Assembly: GCF_008831285.2 (NCBI RefSeq)
Contig: NC_045143.1
Span: 9,991,503 to 10,055,502, forward strand
Length of the DNA: 64,000 nucleotides
Source: Nymphaea colorata
Taxonomy: Eukaryota; Streptophyta; Magnoliopsida; Nymphaeales; Nymphaeaceae
Direction: 5' to 3'
The stretch's first letter is position 1. Every line of letters starts with the position of its first letter. The translations under genes were made by a program, and so were the position numbers. The notes under the pieces were generated by a model. That model searched no databases and was not told where the DNA came from. It worked only from the letters and a program-made list of their open reading frames with translations. Positions 1-12,379 of the stretch are shown here, piece by piece.

Positions 1-1657
1 CCCCAAACCATTAGGCCAACCCCCTTTAAAAAAATATACCATTTTCTCTAGTTAAAGAAACATATATAGCTCATTTATGAAAGGGTTATGAAATTTCGAC
101 ATAGAGCAATCAAATGTTACACTGTGACGAAGAAGAGAAAGGATGCTAAATGACATTTAGCCAATTATATGCAATCCTTTTCTTTTCTTTAATCGCTTTC
201 CTTACTAAAAACTTGTCTAACGACTTTTCACTTAAGGTATCACAATTTCCATATAATTAATTTAAAAGTGCCTTAAATTTTCATTTTCTTTGTAACCTCA
301 GCTTCATCGGACATCGGAGCTAGTTGTATGTCATGAGGCAGGCAGGGGTCCCTCTACTTTTATTATTATCTTTTAATTATAATTAATACACAATCAACTA
401 AGAGAAAGAAATTTCAATGAAATGAAAGAGGGCTTCGCTTTTGCTCCAGCGATGGAATTAATCCTCCTATTCACTCGAAAAAAAAAACATTTTTTTTCAC
501 TTAATAATTTTATTATGTAATGATCCGTAGGTTAACCTATTGGCGAGCAAAAATGGAGAGCAGTTTATATGTTAAATCGTAAAAGGAGTGGGTGTTTTAT
601 GTCGCCCCTTATATACATGTGCCCTAATAACACACAAATCGGGCTCGCAAAAAATGAGGCCCAGCTCAGAAAATTAAAGAAGGTGCACCTTTATTTGAAA
701 TTACAAAAAAGGCAGCCCCTTAAATAAAATTTCATCTCTTTTTGTATAAAGCAGTTTTGCAGCGCTTAATACGTGTGAGCTCCCACTCAAGGGGCAATAT
801 TTGAACCATTTCTTTTTGTTCACACTTAAAAAGTTGGATCCGTAATCAGTCGGGTTTCTTAGCTTAATATGGCAAAATTCTCCCACATAATCTAAGAAAA
901 ATGGATAATCAAGTTAATTATAACAAAATTCTCCCCTCAATTTAATTTTAAATTTACATGTAAATTTTACAAAATTTTATTTATTTTAAATATGTTCTAG
1001 TTAAAATTTTGAAACTACAATTCAACCCTCTTCATAAAAAGAATTATAGCTTCGCCCTGGTCGTATCTAATATCTATTCTATTGCAACTCCTTTATAAGT
1101 CTTATTAGTTTACTTTGAAAAATACGTCCGCATGTGACAACATTCATGCAGATCCCGAAGATGGATCCGCCTACTCTGGATGTATTAAGAAAAGTTATGA
1201 ACTGACCAATCTTCATAATGAAATTTCATGGCATAAATTCAAGTGTCCATTCCAGAAAAGTTGGTGCACTTGTAATATGAGAAAATAGAGATCATCTTTT
1301 ACGATTTTTGTTTTGATGCATGTGCAGATCTTTTGCCTACACTAAAACAAAAGCGGCTTCTGATTTGGTCGCCCCTTTTTCTTGCCCATTTCTTGGATCC
1401 AGTCGGGGAAAATGACCTTAGAAAATGACTCATGATTCATTGCTAAGATGTCAATCTCATCCTTCTTGTCTTCATAGAAATATGAGACATTGAGTCTTAT
1501 ACTGCACCACCATGTCTGATAACCAGATCTGGGTTTGTTGTACTGGATCTGGGTCCATCTAGAACCGGTCTATTGAGATCCATATCAGACTGAATAGAAA
1601 GGTAACCAGATCTGCAGAAAAGAAAAAAAAAATCTTTCTAACAAAGATTAATTATGC

Positions 1658-1659
<2 letters not shown>

Positions 1660-1699
<40 letters not shown>
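1660..1699. repeat. (AT)n microsatellite
   Basis: Uninterrupted TA dinucleotide run of about 20 units. Confidence 0.95.
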
Positions 1700-1700
<1 letters not shown>

Positions 1701-3233
1701 TGCCAGTGTATCATTTATGAAGATAGCATAGTGTTATCTTAAATATAAAAGCGACATGATAAACCTAAGAGAAAGAAATCTCCAAATTTTAGGTTTGTTA
1801 TTGCTTGATAGATACAAAGAAAAGATAAATCGATTGTCTCTTAATGTATCAGTCAGAAAATTATCGGAGGAACATGTATAATATTAAAGAAATCATATAT
1901 CCACCACCTTTATAGATCAGGTAATAAACATCAATGTAATGAGTTGAATTTTCCTGCATCTAATATCTAGACGATCAACATATCATAATGCGGTTTGGAT
2001 TTAGATATGATTTTATGAGTTTGCTTATTAACTTAAATGTCATATTTGGGTTCGATTCAGATTTCAAATTTATAAGTCAATTTAGACATTGTATAGACCT
2101 TTCTTCATGCACATTTGAATCCAAATATGTGAGGAATATTTCTGACTTGAATCCAATGCTTGACATATCTTTCTCAAACAGATACAAACGCATGCATACA
2201 CACAAATTCAAGTTGTTTAATTTATTGGCCACTATTTTTTATCCAAACGACAAGACATTAAGAAAGTTATGCCTTTAGTAAATTTAAATGCCCTTAATAG
2301 GACAATACGAATTGAAACTATAAAATGACTTGAAGAAATCTTTTAAAGAAAAAAAAATAGAGGCTTGAAAAAAGAATTTCATTTAACATCATAAACCGTA
2401 TACCAAATTAATTATACAATTCAATAATGTTTTGATCATCCAAGAAAAATTAATTGGCTAAAAATATCAAATTATAACATGGCTATTTTATTATCTTACA
2501 AACATTTTTCATTAGGCACAGAGAAAAAGAGAGTGAGAGAACCATTGACCTCACCAAACAAATATTATTTCCACATTGGCATCTTCATGGAATCATGAAG
2601 ATAATCTAAAGAAAGTAGAATTCAAAAGTTTCTGTTGCTCTATTGTTATGGACAAAAAAATAAAAATTCTCCACATCACATGGAAGATTTGCCTGAGCTG
2701 TCTTGATGGTGAAGTATAAGGAATCTCGATGATGGGCGCCCCTGAATAAACAAGCTGATCCATTTAAAGTCCTCACAATGTTCAAGACATCCATGTGAAC
2801 ATGAAGGAATTTGCAAAAGCATAAAAAATTGGCATATTTTTTTTATTACAAATCATGTTTTGGTTTCTGAAATATAATTATGACTTTTTGTCGAAGCATT
2901 CTGATCTATTATGATATGATGATTTTCCATGATTTTGATTTTATTTATTACCTACATTTTCAAAGCAAAAAATTCTAAATACGCTGTGTAAATTACATCC
3001 GATCGGTTATTTTTGATAGCTTGATCACTATATATGTATATTGGATGATTTAACTGTTGCTAAAAAACAGTCGCTACTCACTACATTGGTATTAAAGGCG
3101 GTTTATGGTGTGGTGACAATTTATAATGCCTTTAGCAATAAATTGTGGTCTTCTTAACTACAAGTTCCTAAATTTTATCCATTAGGTAAATATTGACTAT
3201 ACACACATATATATATCTATATCTATATCTATA

Positions 3234-3326
<93 letters not shown>
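3234..3326. repeat. compound (CT)n(AT)n microsatellite
   Basis: A CT run (about 3234-3250) passes directly into an AT run (about 3251-3326), preceded by a few ATATCT hexamers. Open frames across it encode only alternating Tyr-Ile and are artefacts. Confidence 0.95.
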
Positions 3327-3330
<4 letters not shown>

Positions 3331-3993
3331 CATGTTGTAAGTATTGGATTCTATCTCGCGTCAGAGTCCTTAAAAAAGTTGTATCTCGTACCAATCAAAT
3401 CATGCTGGCTAAAAAAGATTATCCTATTATTGTATGGTGAAATGCAAGATGTATCAAGATCAAGATATATCTAGATCGTATGGTCAGATGCAAAAGATTA
3501 TCCTTTTCGCATCATTTTGTTGCCGTTGTGCAAAACTTATATGAATGACATGCAGATATATCAAAAAAGGCTACATATATTCATCGTGGTCTTTAATCTA
3601 ATTTGTTGGAAACAAACTCGCGAATCAACTTTTAACAAAACAAAAAAGAAAGTGGATTTCTAAGACTTAAGGATACATAAAATTGTAAAGCATTGTTTTT
3701 TAAAGTTCTTTAAATGTCAACTTATCTGTCATAATTAGACGACCAATATTTTATTTTAATAGACAAATTATTTACATCATGTCTATATACATGTCCAGAT
3801 ATAAAAAAGAAGCCCAAAAAAGGAAAACACTGCAAAACTAAACTCTCTTTATTAGTTCTCCGTGTAGGTTTTCATGAAAAAATCTTCCGGCCTCTCATAG
3901 CACACTCTTGTTACAATGGGCGGTATGTTTAATTACATCCGGCAAACGCTACATTTGGCAGCCGTGATTTTACCAAGCTCAAAATAGTCGGAG

Positions 3994-3994
<1 letters not shown>

Positions 3995-4037
<43 letters not shown>
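3995..4037. repeat. (AT)n microsatellite
   Basis: Uninterrupted AT dinucleotide run of about 21 units. Confidence 0.95.
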
Positions 4038-4041
<4 letters not shown>

Positions 4042-5695
4042 CCCATGAAAAGCCTTGGTTGCCTCAATGTTAAGCTGGCATTTAAATGCGTGCATTACAA
4101 TAACTGGCATTAAATGCCTGCCCAGGTATCCAAATTACACCTATTTTAGAACAACTATTTCAATAAAAGAAGAATTAAAATATATGAGAAATAACGATAA
4201 AAGATCTGACGGGATGCTTCCTTTGTCTAATGTTTCACATTTCACTTAGCTAAAGCATCACATCTTGCCAAAAACACTTTTTGTGGACGGCAAATAAAAA
4301 TCACGGTCGGCAGACAGCGGCAGAGCCAAAAACATTCTCCCTAAGCGGCACTAGTTACGTAATTTTAAATTTTAAATAGCATTTGCATGTAAATGAGAAA
4401 AATTGGCATGAAGTTTCAATATGAAAATAAACACTTTTTGTGGACCCATAAAGGCAATTGCTCACAATGCTCACAGCTACTTGTAAAAAAACAAATCTTC
4501 AAGACCTTGAATGAAATTCTTAACAATGTAATCTAGATATAATTAAAAAAAAAAGTATGACATCATAAAGAACGTTCACATCCATTGTTCTACTGCCTAT
4601 GGTTGTATGAAAGATGACTTCATGAAAGAAGAAAAGTTCCACATGTTGTTCTCCATCAGATGACAAGAGAACAAGAGAATGACACACGTAAAGCTAAATC
4701 TACTTTGCGGGGGGCGGAGCCACATGTCGGCATGTGTGGGCAAATGCTTACACAGTCCAATAAAATCCCCTTATATACATATTGATTGATCCTATTTTTT
4801 TGCATATTTATACATAAAAAGGTGCCTCTCAAAAACATGGTGAGTGCCCCTCAGTTGAGTAGGAAGAAAGGTCAAGTTACATGCAGAAATAGGTTGATTG
4901 TTGATCGTACAACCACAATATTTAATAAGCATTAGGGAAGTACATCAGAAAAAAGGAAAGTTCAAAATTCTCCAGTCAACACATCTTGACAATAAACAAG
5001 TGGTCACCAAAAGCAGGTTTGTCATTTTCTCTTTTTACTGGTAAACTAGCTATAATGTCTTATGAAGACAAAAATGAATTAGTTCTCTAAGAATTGACGT
5101 AGATAACTAGATAAACAACATAAAAAGTTAAGAAAGTAACCGCAAAAATCTTTCAGTCGAGGCCATAGAAGTGTTCGATTTTCTTGAGACCAATAATCTA
5201 TACTCCCCATCCAAGAAGAACTCACAATACTTGCATGATTTAAATTGCTTCCATAATTTGAAGACCAATCAAACACTTACTAAACTTACAACATTTCATA
5301 ATTTGAGTTAGGAAAATTTAAACTCAAAGTTAATTAAAGAATAAAGGAAAAAATTTATTAAAGGATCCTTGTCTAAAAGATCACCAATATCCAGGGAAAA
5401 CCAACAAACAAAAGTCCAATAATTGTAGAACCTTTTCATAGATTCTTGGACTCCCCTGAATTACATCAATTCTCAATCAATCAAAGGTAGTTATAATGCA
5501 TTATCCTCTCTTTTTTTTTTCTTTTTTAGCTAAAGGACACAAAGTATAGACTAATTAAACTACAAAATTTTATGAACTTTTGAGAATCACCTGTAAAGAA
5601 GGAAGGAGCACTAGAAACCTTGAAGAAAATGAATAGGTGAGAGATCAAAATAAAAATAAATGAACAAGGTCAAAACATTGTATATGCATGTCTTC

Positions 5696-5927
5696 TGTAA
5701 AGAGAAGATGACATAGAATGAAAATGAATACTCTTGCTTCTTCAATAAATTGCAATAGAGGAAGAAACTGTGTAACAATCAATATAGCTGTATATGGAAA
5801 TATACAACAAACTTAAAGATAAGTTATAACAGATTTTGCTGACATTTATCTTCACAAAATTACTCAATGTTATCTTTGTTGTAACTAGTCCTTTATCTCC
5901 TTGTGGCTTGATGCTATTTCTTTAACA
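5696..5927 (-). repeat. 3' LTR of copia copy 1
   Basis: On the minus strand it starts TGTTAAAGAAATAGC and ends near CTTTACA. It shares long blocks with 10081-10318, such as the stretches around 5698-5755 and 5811-5830. The segment 5847-5900 matches the other LTR only as its reverse complement. The outer boundary is judged from TG/CA ends and may be off by a few bases. Confidence 0.8.
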
Positions 5928-5939
5928 CACTACCTCAAG

Positions 5940-8900
5940 TTGAGCATGGCTGGAAGCATGCTAAGTTTGTCCATGAACTCTTCAAATAGAGCTGTTCTAT
6001 AGCCCTAGTGATTCCATCAGCTAATTGTTCAGATGACTTAATGAACTTTATAGAAATATGACCTTTAGAAACATTTTATAGAATTATGTGAGCATGAAAT
6101 ACTAGATTTGTGGCAAGATATAAGGCTCATATATTATTGTACCATAACATAGGTGCTTCATCACGTGATCGACCCAATTCCAATAACAAAGCCTTGGCTA
6201 TAACAATTTGGTTGTTGCACATGCTAGCAACTTGTATTCCGCTTAGGTATTTGAGTGTAGTATTGTTCGTTGTTTTTTTGAAGCCCATGATACAATATTG
6301 TCACCAAGAAATGTAGCAAAGCCTTCAGTAGGCTTCTGGTCTTCAACATTATAGGCCTAGTCTACATCAATATATGCACTTAGGAGTAAATGATCGGGGC
6401 AGAGAATGCATAATCCATAATTGCATGTACCCTTTAAGTAATGAAAAATACATTTTACTAGAACCCAGTGTTGCTTTGTCAGTTGTCACATGAACTAACA
6501 CACTCACTTGATGGTGAAAGTGACTTTTGGTCTAGTTACAATGATATATTGAAGTGTGCCCAACCGACCCTGATAGAGAGTAGGATTCAACAATAAAGTG
6601 TCAGAAGGTGTAGACTGGTTGCTGGACATAGGCATAGTGATTGATTTTGCATTTATCATTTTGGCTTCGACCAAAATATGATGTACATATGTTTGTTGTT
6701 TTACACTTATGGAATGAAATCAACGATCTATTTTTTTTTTCAAGAAAAAATGTAAGTGATGGCAAATGAATTGCAGAGTTGATTAAGGATCTAGTCAATA
6801 ATTCAAACAGATATGCCGGTGACAATCACATCATTGACATATACCAACATATAGAGCTGCTCTTTTCCTTTATCAAGAAACAAAGAAGTATCAAACTGGG
6901 ATACATGAAAACTAATATAATGTAGGAAATACTTAGTTGATGGTACCACGCCCACAGAGCCATTTGAGACCACATAGAGCTTTATTCAATTTGCATACAT
7001 ATGTTGGAAAGCAAGTGTCTACAAATCCATTGGGTGGAGCAAAATATATCATTGAGGTAGCCATTGAGAAACGTGTTATCAAAATCAAGTAAAGCGGCAC
7101 GTTGTGTGGCAAGAGTGAAAATCACCTGCTTGATCGGTTTGAATATGATACTAAATGTCTTAAGTTATTGATGTAGTCAATTATGTTGCATTGGCAAGAG
7201 CGAGAATCACTCGAATAATAGTCGGCTTGATGGTGAGACTAAATGTCTCACCATAATCTATACTTGCCTCTTGGGGAAAGCCTCAGGCAACCAATCTTGC
7301 GTTGTTTCAAGCTATGGACCCATCAACATAACGTTTTATTTTGAAAATCCATCTTGTGCCAGTGACATTAAACTATAGATCTGGAGGAACCAAACATCAT
7401 TCTTGGTTTTGGTGCAGAGCATCCACTTCTTATTTCATGACTATGAGCCAAGGAGGAGACAAATTTCTTTCTTTGAATGACATAGGTTCATTGTTGGGAT
7501 GAATGAAACATTCTCTCATTGACCTGAAAACACCTTCAATTTAAGAGATCCTATCATTAAACTAGTTAGCATGTGATGTGTACAAGATGTTTGTGTTTGA
7601 ATCTCAACGGAAGTTGATAGAGAAGTTAGAGTAGGCTCTTATAAAATGATTGTGGGTGAAATAAAACCAACCTCTGGTAAACCAAGAGTAACATCAGGTT
7701 ATTGAGAAGACAAAATTCCATGATGATGGTAGTTCAAGAGGTTATGTTTCTCAACCTCTCTTTCATGAGCAAAAAAGGTACAAAGTCATCATTATTTTCT
7801 TATCTATCATGATGGGGGTCAAAGAGCCATGATTATGAGCCGATATATAATATTGAGAAATCCACTTATTAAAACCAGTAGGTTGAAATGGCATATCTAA
7901 TGATAACCATTGATAATACTCATCAAATATGATGTGCCTTGAGATGATGGCTCGGTTAGATTTTGGCTCCAGGCATAGATAGCCTTTGTAGCGTCTAGTA
8001 CCCAAATTAACATGTATGCAGCTGTCATGGGTTAAACTTGTTAGTATTATGGTCAAGAAGGGTAACACCTAAAATACCAAAAACACATGAAAGAATAATC
8101 ACGAACCATATTAAATAACATTTGAAATGGTAATTTCTTTGTTGAGTTTGAGTTTGCGGAACCAATTATAATATATATTGTAGTCCTAGCCTCCACCCAA
8201 AAGTCATGGTGCTATTGTGCATTGTTAATCATGCTTAATCGAGTTTCAACAATGTGCTAATTATTTCTTTCAATAATGCCATTTTGTTCAGAAGTGTATG
8301 GGCGTGAGAACCAACACATTATGCCATGAGATTCCAGTTCCATCTCAAAAATTTTGTTACAAATTCCATTCCATTGTCAGATTGAACCATTTTGATATGT
8401 GTTCACAATTGCTTGTCAACTGCAGTTTTGAAATTCGCAAGGCATTGATAGACTTCAAACTTGCACTTTAGAAGAAATAGCCATGTGAATTGAGAGAAGT
8501 TGTTAAGGATCAACAAAAAGTACATATACCTATCTCGAGATGAAGTAGTGTCAGACCCCATACATTCATATGAATCTACTCAAGAGCCTTGGTCGCATGA
8601 AAATTTGATGAAATAAATGAAAGTTTATGTGATTTTCCAATCAAGCAATGTCTATACTCTTTTTTTTTTTTAATAGAGGAGTTTACTGAAATGACCAAGT
8701 GACTTCAATAGAGTAACTAACTATCTTCCTAGTAGCATGCCTAAGCCTTCTATGCATTCTTCGTATGACCCACAAACATCATTTGAACGTTGAGCAAAAG
8801 TCTCTATCTTCTTTTCTTGATTTCTAGCTGGCTTTACTCGAACGTGGTAGAATTTGTCTCTAGTTTTTGGCCCATGAAGAAGCTCCCTACCTGTCAAATT

Positions 8901-9030
8901 ATCCTTAATTACAAAATTAAATTTAGTAAATTCACTAAAACACCCATTATCCAAAGTAAATTTCCCCATCAAAATCAAATTATTTTTCATTTGAGAGACA
9001 TGAAGACTATTTTTTAAAATCAATGAAGTG
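5940..9030 (-). pseudogene. copia pol remnant (integrase, RT, RNase H)
   Basis: Minus-strand translation in shifting frames gives recognisable copia pol. About 8721-9023 is a pre-integrase region with a family-like KNNLILMGKFT. About 7960-8560 is integrase, with ILNNFSQFTWLF, VQSDNGMEF and then GYLCLEP...ISRHIIFDE. About 6790-6870 is the reverse-transcriptase catalytic segment, reading LVYVNDVIVTG where active elements have YVDD. About 6300-6370 is RNase H, with GFATFLGDNIVSWASKKQRT. Stops and frameshifts lie throughout, and the first catalytic Asp of both integrase and the YVDD box reads Asn. It cannot encode a working polyprotein. Confidence 0.85.
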
Positions 9031-9357
9031 CCTTAGATCTTAACCAGCACTTTCTCTAGAAGCTTTATAGGTAAAAATTTACCATTGCCAACTGTTATAG
9101 TGTCCAAGCCTTTCTTGTTTTGCATGGTTTCATCATTGTTAGTGGCCTCAATGTCAAGGTACATATGTTCATCTCTAGCATCTTGAAGTGTCATTATAAA
9201 GTAGGCATGTGGGATGTCTCAGATTGTCTTTGCAGTGTCATCCCTTTTGGCCACATGACAGACAACACTTTCCTTATGCTTCATTATTAGAGGATTGAGA
9301 CTGATTATTTCCATATTGATTCTGGCTTCGACCTCCTTGTCCTTGATAAGAGCCACA

Positions 9358-10060
9358 TCAATGACCGCGGCCTCGCCTATGCAGGCCTGTTGAAGATAGC
9401 ATTTTTAAACAGATAGCATTTTCTAACTTGTTTGGCTGCACAAGCACATTGGGCTTTAATATTTGCAATATTTTCTCTTGATTAAAAAGAATATCATAGA
9501 GATAAGAAAATGTCAACACCTTTGACACAAACGTGACAAGCGAGGTCATGAGACTTTCATATTCACTTGAAAGTTCATTTGTAAATATTTGAATGCTGCA
9601 AGAAAGTCCACCAATATCTTACTCTTCTCCAAATACTCTACAATCCTCATGTTTCCTTTCTTCATAAATATGAGAGCTTTCTTCATCTACATGACATGAA
9701 AGGGAGACTAGGATCCATATACCTTTTTCAATGTGGTCCAATCTTCATGAGCTCAGCGAGATCTAATGATTTGCCTATATCTACCTCTGATACAATGGCC
9801 TTTATCCAACTTAATGCCCACTGATCATATTTTCTCCATGATACAAAGTATTGGTTGCTTTCTTCTTTTTCATTTGACATAATTTTTTAAATTACGGGTT
9901 TAAAAATGGAAGCATTGACATATTTTAATATCTATTGAGATATCATGACTAACTCAAGTTGGCTCTTCCACAACTTGTAGTTGTCCATGTTCAACTTTAC
10001 ATAGACTAGCCTAGCAATGGCAATCCATTGGGCAGTAGACAAGAAAGTCATTGGGCTGTG
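9358..10060 (-). pseudogene. copia gag remnant
   Basis: Just inside the primer-binding site the minus strand reads KLNMDNYKLWKSQLELV, matching the start of plant copia gag (UBN2-type domain). Further on, the frame at 9358-9549 reads TSLVTFVSKVLTFSYLYDIL followed by a coiled NQEKILQ segment, also typical of this domain. Stops separate the pieces, so this is a pseudogene of the element and not a host gene. Confidence 0.75.
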
Positions 10061-10068
10061 AAGCGCTA

Positions 10069-10080
10069 GCTTTGATACCA
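10069..10080 (-). other. primer-binding site of copia copy 1
   Basis: On the minus strand this reads TGGTATCAAAGC, one base from the usual TGGTATCAGAGC complementary to the 3' end of plant initiator methionine tRNA. It abuts the 5' LTR, as expected for minus-strand DNA priming. Confidence 0.85.
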
Positions 10081-10318
10081 TAAAGAGAAGACAACATACA
10101 TAAAATGAAAATGAATACTCTTGGTTTTTCAATAAATTGCAAAAGCTCACATGACTTTTATATAATAATCTTATACAACTAAGAAAGATCATGCTTAACG
10201 GTCTATACCATAGTATACAATAAACTTAAAGATAAGATTGTGACATGGAGGAGATAAAGGACTGGTTACAGCGATGATAACATCGAGTATTTTTGTAAAG
10301 AGAATTGTTTCTTTAACA
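10081..10318 (-). repeat. 5' LTR of copia copy 1
   Basis: Terminal repeat partner of 5696-5927, ending directly at the primer-binding site. The segment 10250-10303 is inverted relative to the partner LTR. Confidence 0.8.
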
Positions 10319-10714
10319 TTTGTATATCATACAAAGTTGTATTTTGCTAAACACAACTAAACCTTCATGCACAAGCATGCGTTAAATTAGAACTTGATCA
10401 CAAGAACATGAACAAGAGCAGTAACTAATGTGCACATAACCACAAGCCCCAATCCAGCAAATCGATTTTCAAAGTCAGCAAAGCATGAACTTGGAGTGAG
10501 AGAAATGATGACAAACAACAACAACAAGCAAGAACCGACCCCTAGCCTACTTCAACATAACATAAAAGGGGTTGGGTAATGCAAAATGCAAATGAACTAG
10601 TATAACAGGTTTAACGAGCAAGATGTGGGAAATAAACAAGATAGAAATTAACATGATGCATTGTTGGATCAAGAGCAGATCTGTGAGGAAACCTAATGTC
10701 ACCTAACATTCTCT

Positions 10715-10782
<68 letters not shown>

Positions 10783-12180
10783 GATGAGCTATTCTTGTTG
10801 CAAAGAGCATGAGACCACATTGCCATGAGTAGCAAACAAAAGACAACGATGCAATGGAGCAATGAAAATGCTCATGCTACTGATGGTCCACCATAGTGCA
10901 ACAGCGGTTGCGGTGGCGAATGTAAGGGATTATAAAAGAATGTGATTCCGTGATAGAGAGAAGAGAATTCCTAATAGGCAGAAAAAAGCATGAGACTTTA
11001 GTCACATCTATCAGATTGGGAGAAAAGGCACAAGGCTTTAATTCCATATTAGCACTAGAAACCAACTCCTTCCTCTGCATTTGTTACAATGTAATTTTTT
11101 GTTAAGTTTGAATTTTAGTTCTACATTTGCAATGAAATTCTATGTTTTAAACATTACCTAAATGAAATTCAAATTTTGATTGTGATGGAAGTAAATGATA
11201 GAAAATCAACTATTGCATTCGTCACGTAAAAGAACAAGAAGTAAAATGTAATTACTTTATCTAGTGCAGATGTAGAACACACGATGTTGACATCAACTAC
11301 TAGTAACCTAAAGTGAGTTAGATCAATTATGAATGAGATGAACATCCATACTACTACATCTGTGACAATAAAATTGTTGCGAACCGGTTGTGTCTGACCT
11401 CGGCCAAGCAAATGGTATGAGTCACTCATGTGGCCAGCCTAGGCATTGCTGGGTAAAGAAGTGAGATCAATGAGTCAAATAGAAAGCAATGCACTTAGGG
11501 TATACAATATAGTAGTGTGAAAATGAAGTGCATCAATGCAACATGATCAGCAATTCCTTCAAAGATGCAATCCCATCAGTAAGTTCGCATGCATAGCATT
11601 AGGCTGCATACATGGGTACACAAGGGTTTAGGACTAATTCTCTAAGTGGATGCATAGGCAGTGTCCTTAAAGAGTGAATGAATGCTCGGCCCTGAGTAAA
11701 ACAATGGTCTGCAGCGTTGCTTAGTCACATTAATTAGTTGGCAATTGGCTTTAGCTGACTTCCTTCCAAGGAAGTCTTCCTCCTACCTAGATTTCATATA
11801 GAAATAGATAGAGGCGCTTGGAGGAATGACGTGTTATAATAAGGCCTCATGCCTATGGTTTGTTGATAGTTTATTGTGAGATAAATCTATGATGATGCCC
11901 ATGATTTGCCAAGTGCCTAAAACTCATTATCTGGTCTATGGTATGAAAAAATGAAAAATTCTTCCACTGCCTTAAAGGAAAGGTAGGCTGGCCGAAGGCT
12001 TCTAAAAACCTTCAACACTGCATGGGCTGAAGTAGCTCAAAACTTTGGCCTATAACAAGTTAAGTAGGCGACAAAGATAGATGACATGCCGAGTTTAGGA
12101 TTGTAAACTAAGTCCTCATGAAGTTGTATTTTGACTACACATTCATCTTTTTTAGGTAACAGTATTGTGCTTTGGGTTAT
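10319..12180. other. intergenic, no gene seen
   Basis: No family is recognised. It contains the (AT)n(AG)n array at 10721-10782 and short frames without motifs. About 11.95-12.18 kb may be further decayed gypsy sequence leading into the fragment at 12.2 kb, but it is too degraded to assign. Confidence 0.5.
10721..10782. repeat. compound (AT)n(AG)n microsatellite
   Basis: An AT run (10721-10762) passes directly into an AG run (10763-10782). Confidence 0.95.
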
Positions 12181-12310
12181 TCAACTTGATTAGGAAGATC
12201 GATAAGTTAATGTACAAGTTAGATCTGGCACCAAAATTCAAGATGCGTCCAATGTTTCATGTATGCAACATGAAGCACGAGTATTACCTCATCTCTTTAA
12301 AAAATAACAT
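12180..12310 (+). pseudogene. Ty3/gypsy integrase C-terminal fragment
   Basis: One plus-strand frame reads FNLIRKIDKLMYKLDLAP followed by KFKMRPMFHVCNMKHEYY. This follows the conserved tail of plant Ty3/gypsy integrases, of the form IGKVAYKLxLP...KIHPVFHVSxLKPY, just before the chromodomain region. Upstream sequence is out of frame and no LTR is seen, so it is an old scrap. The assignment rests on this one motif. Confidence 0.5.
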
Positions 12311-12379
12311 AGTCTATTTCGACTTAATTACCATTATGTGATCTCTTTAAAAGCATAACATAGTCTATTTCGACTAAAT
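12291..12379. repeat. short direct duplication
   Basis: Two near-identical 39-bp units (12291-12329 and 12341-12379), each containing ATAACATAGTCTATTTCGAC, separated by 11 bp. Confidence 0.85.

Larger units (their letters stand above)
1..5695. other. AT-rich intergenic DNA, no gene seen
   Basis: I see no gene in this stretch. It is very AT-rich, with several (AT)n arrays listed separately. Open frames are short, lack family motifs and sit in low-complexity sequence. About 1990-2250 is rich in degenerate ATTCGAAT/ATCTGAAT-like words, also seen at 44.35-44.78 kb, probably decayed repeat. About 4700-4760 has a short GC-richer patch of the kind often found at transposon ends, but I cannot assign it. 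Confidence 0.6.
5696..10318 (-). mobile_element. decayed Ty1/copia retrotransposon (copy 1)
   Basis: A full-length but inactive Ty1/copia element read on the minus strand. Seen: two similar terminal repeats (10081-10318 as 5' LTR, 5696-5927 as 3' LTR), each beginning TGTTAAAG on the minus strand. A primer-binding site complementary to initiator methionine tRNA sits next to the 5' LTR, and a purine-rich tract just precedes the 3' LTR. Between them, in minus order, are broken gag, pre-integrase, integrase, reverse transcriptase and RNase H remnants, which is the copia order. Stops and frameshifts interrupt every domain, and the LTRs differ by many substitutions plus a 54-bp inversion, so the insertion is old. 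I could not find a clear target-site duplication. Confidence 0.9.

Noticed and set aside
2606-2794. Minus-strand 62-residue frame with SACLFRGAHHRD, non-repetitive
   Set aside because: It reads like possible protein but I recognise no family and see no splice partner or start context.
3193-3474. Open frames of alternating Tyr-Ile across AT arrays, here and at 15.7, 44.9, 45.4 and 47.9 kb
   Set aside because: They are direct translations of (AT)n and (CT)n dinucleotides on both strands.
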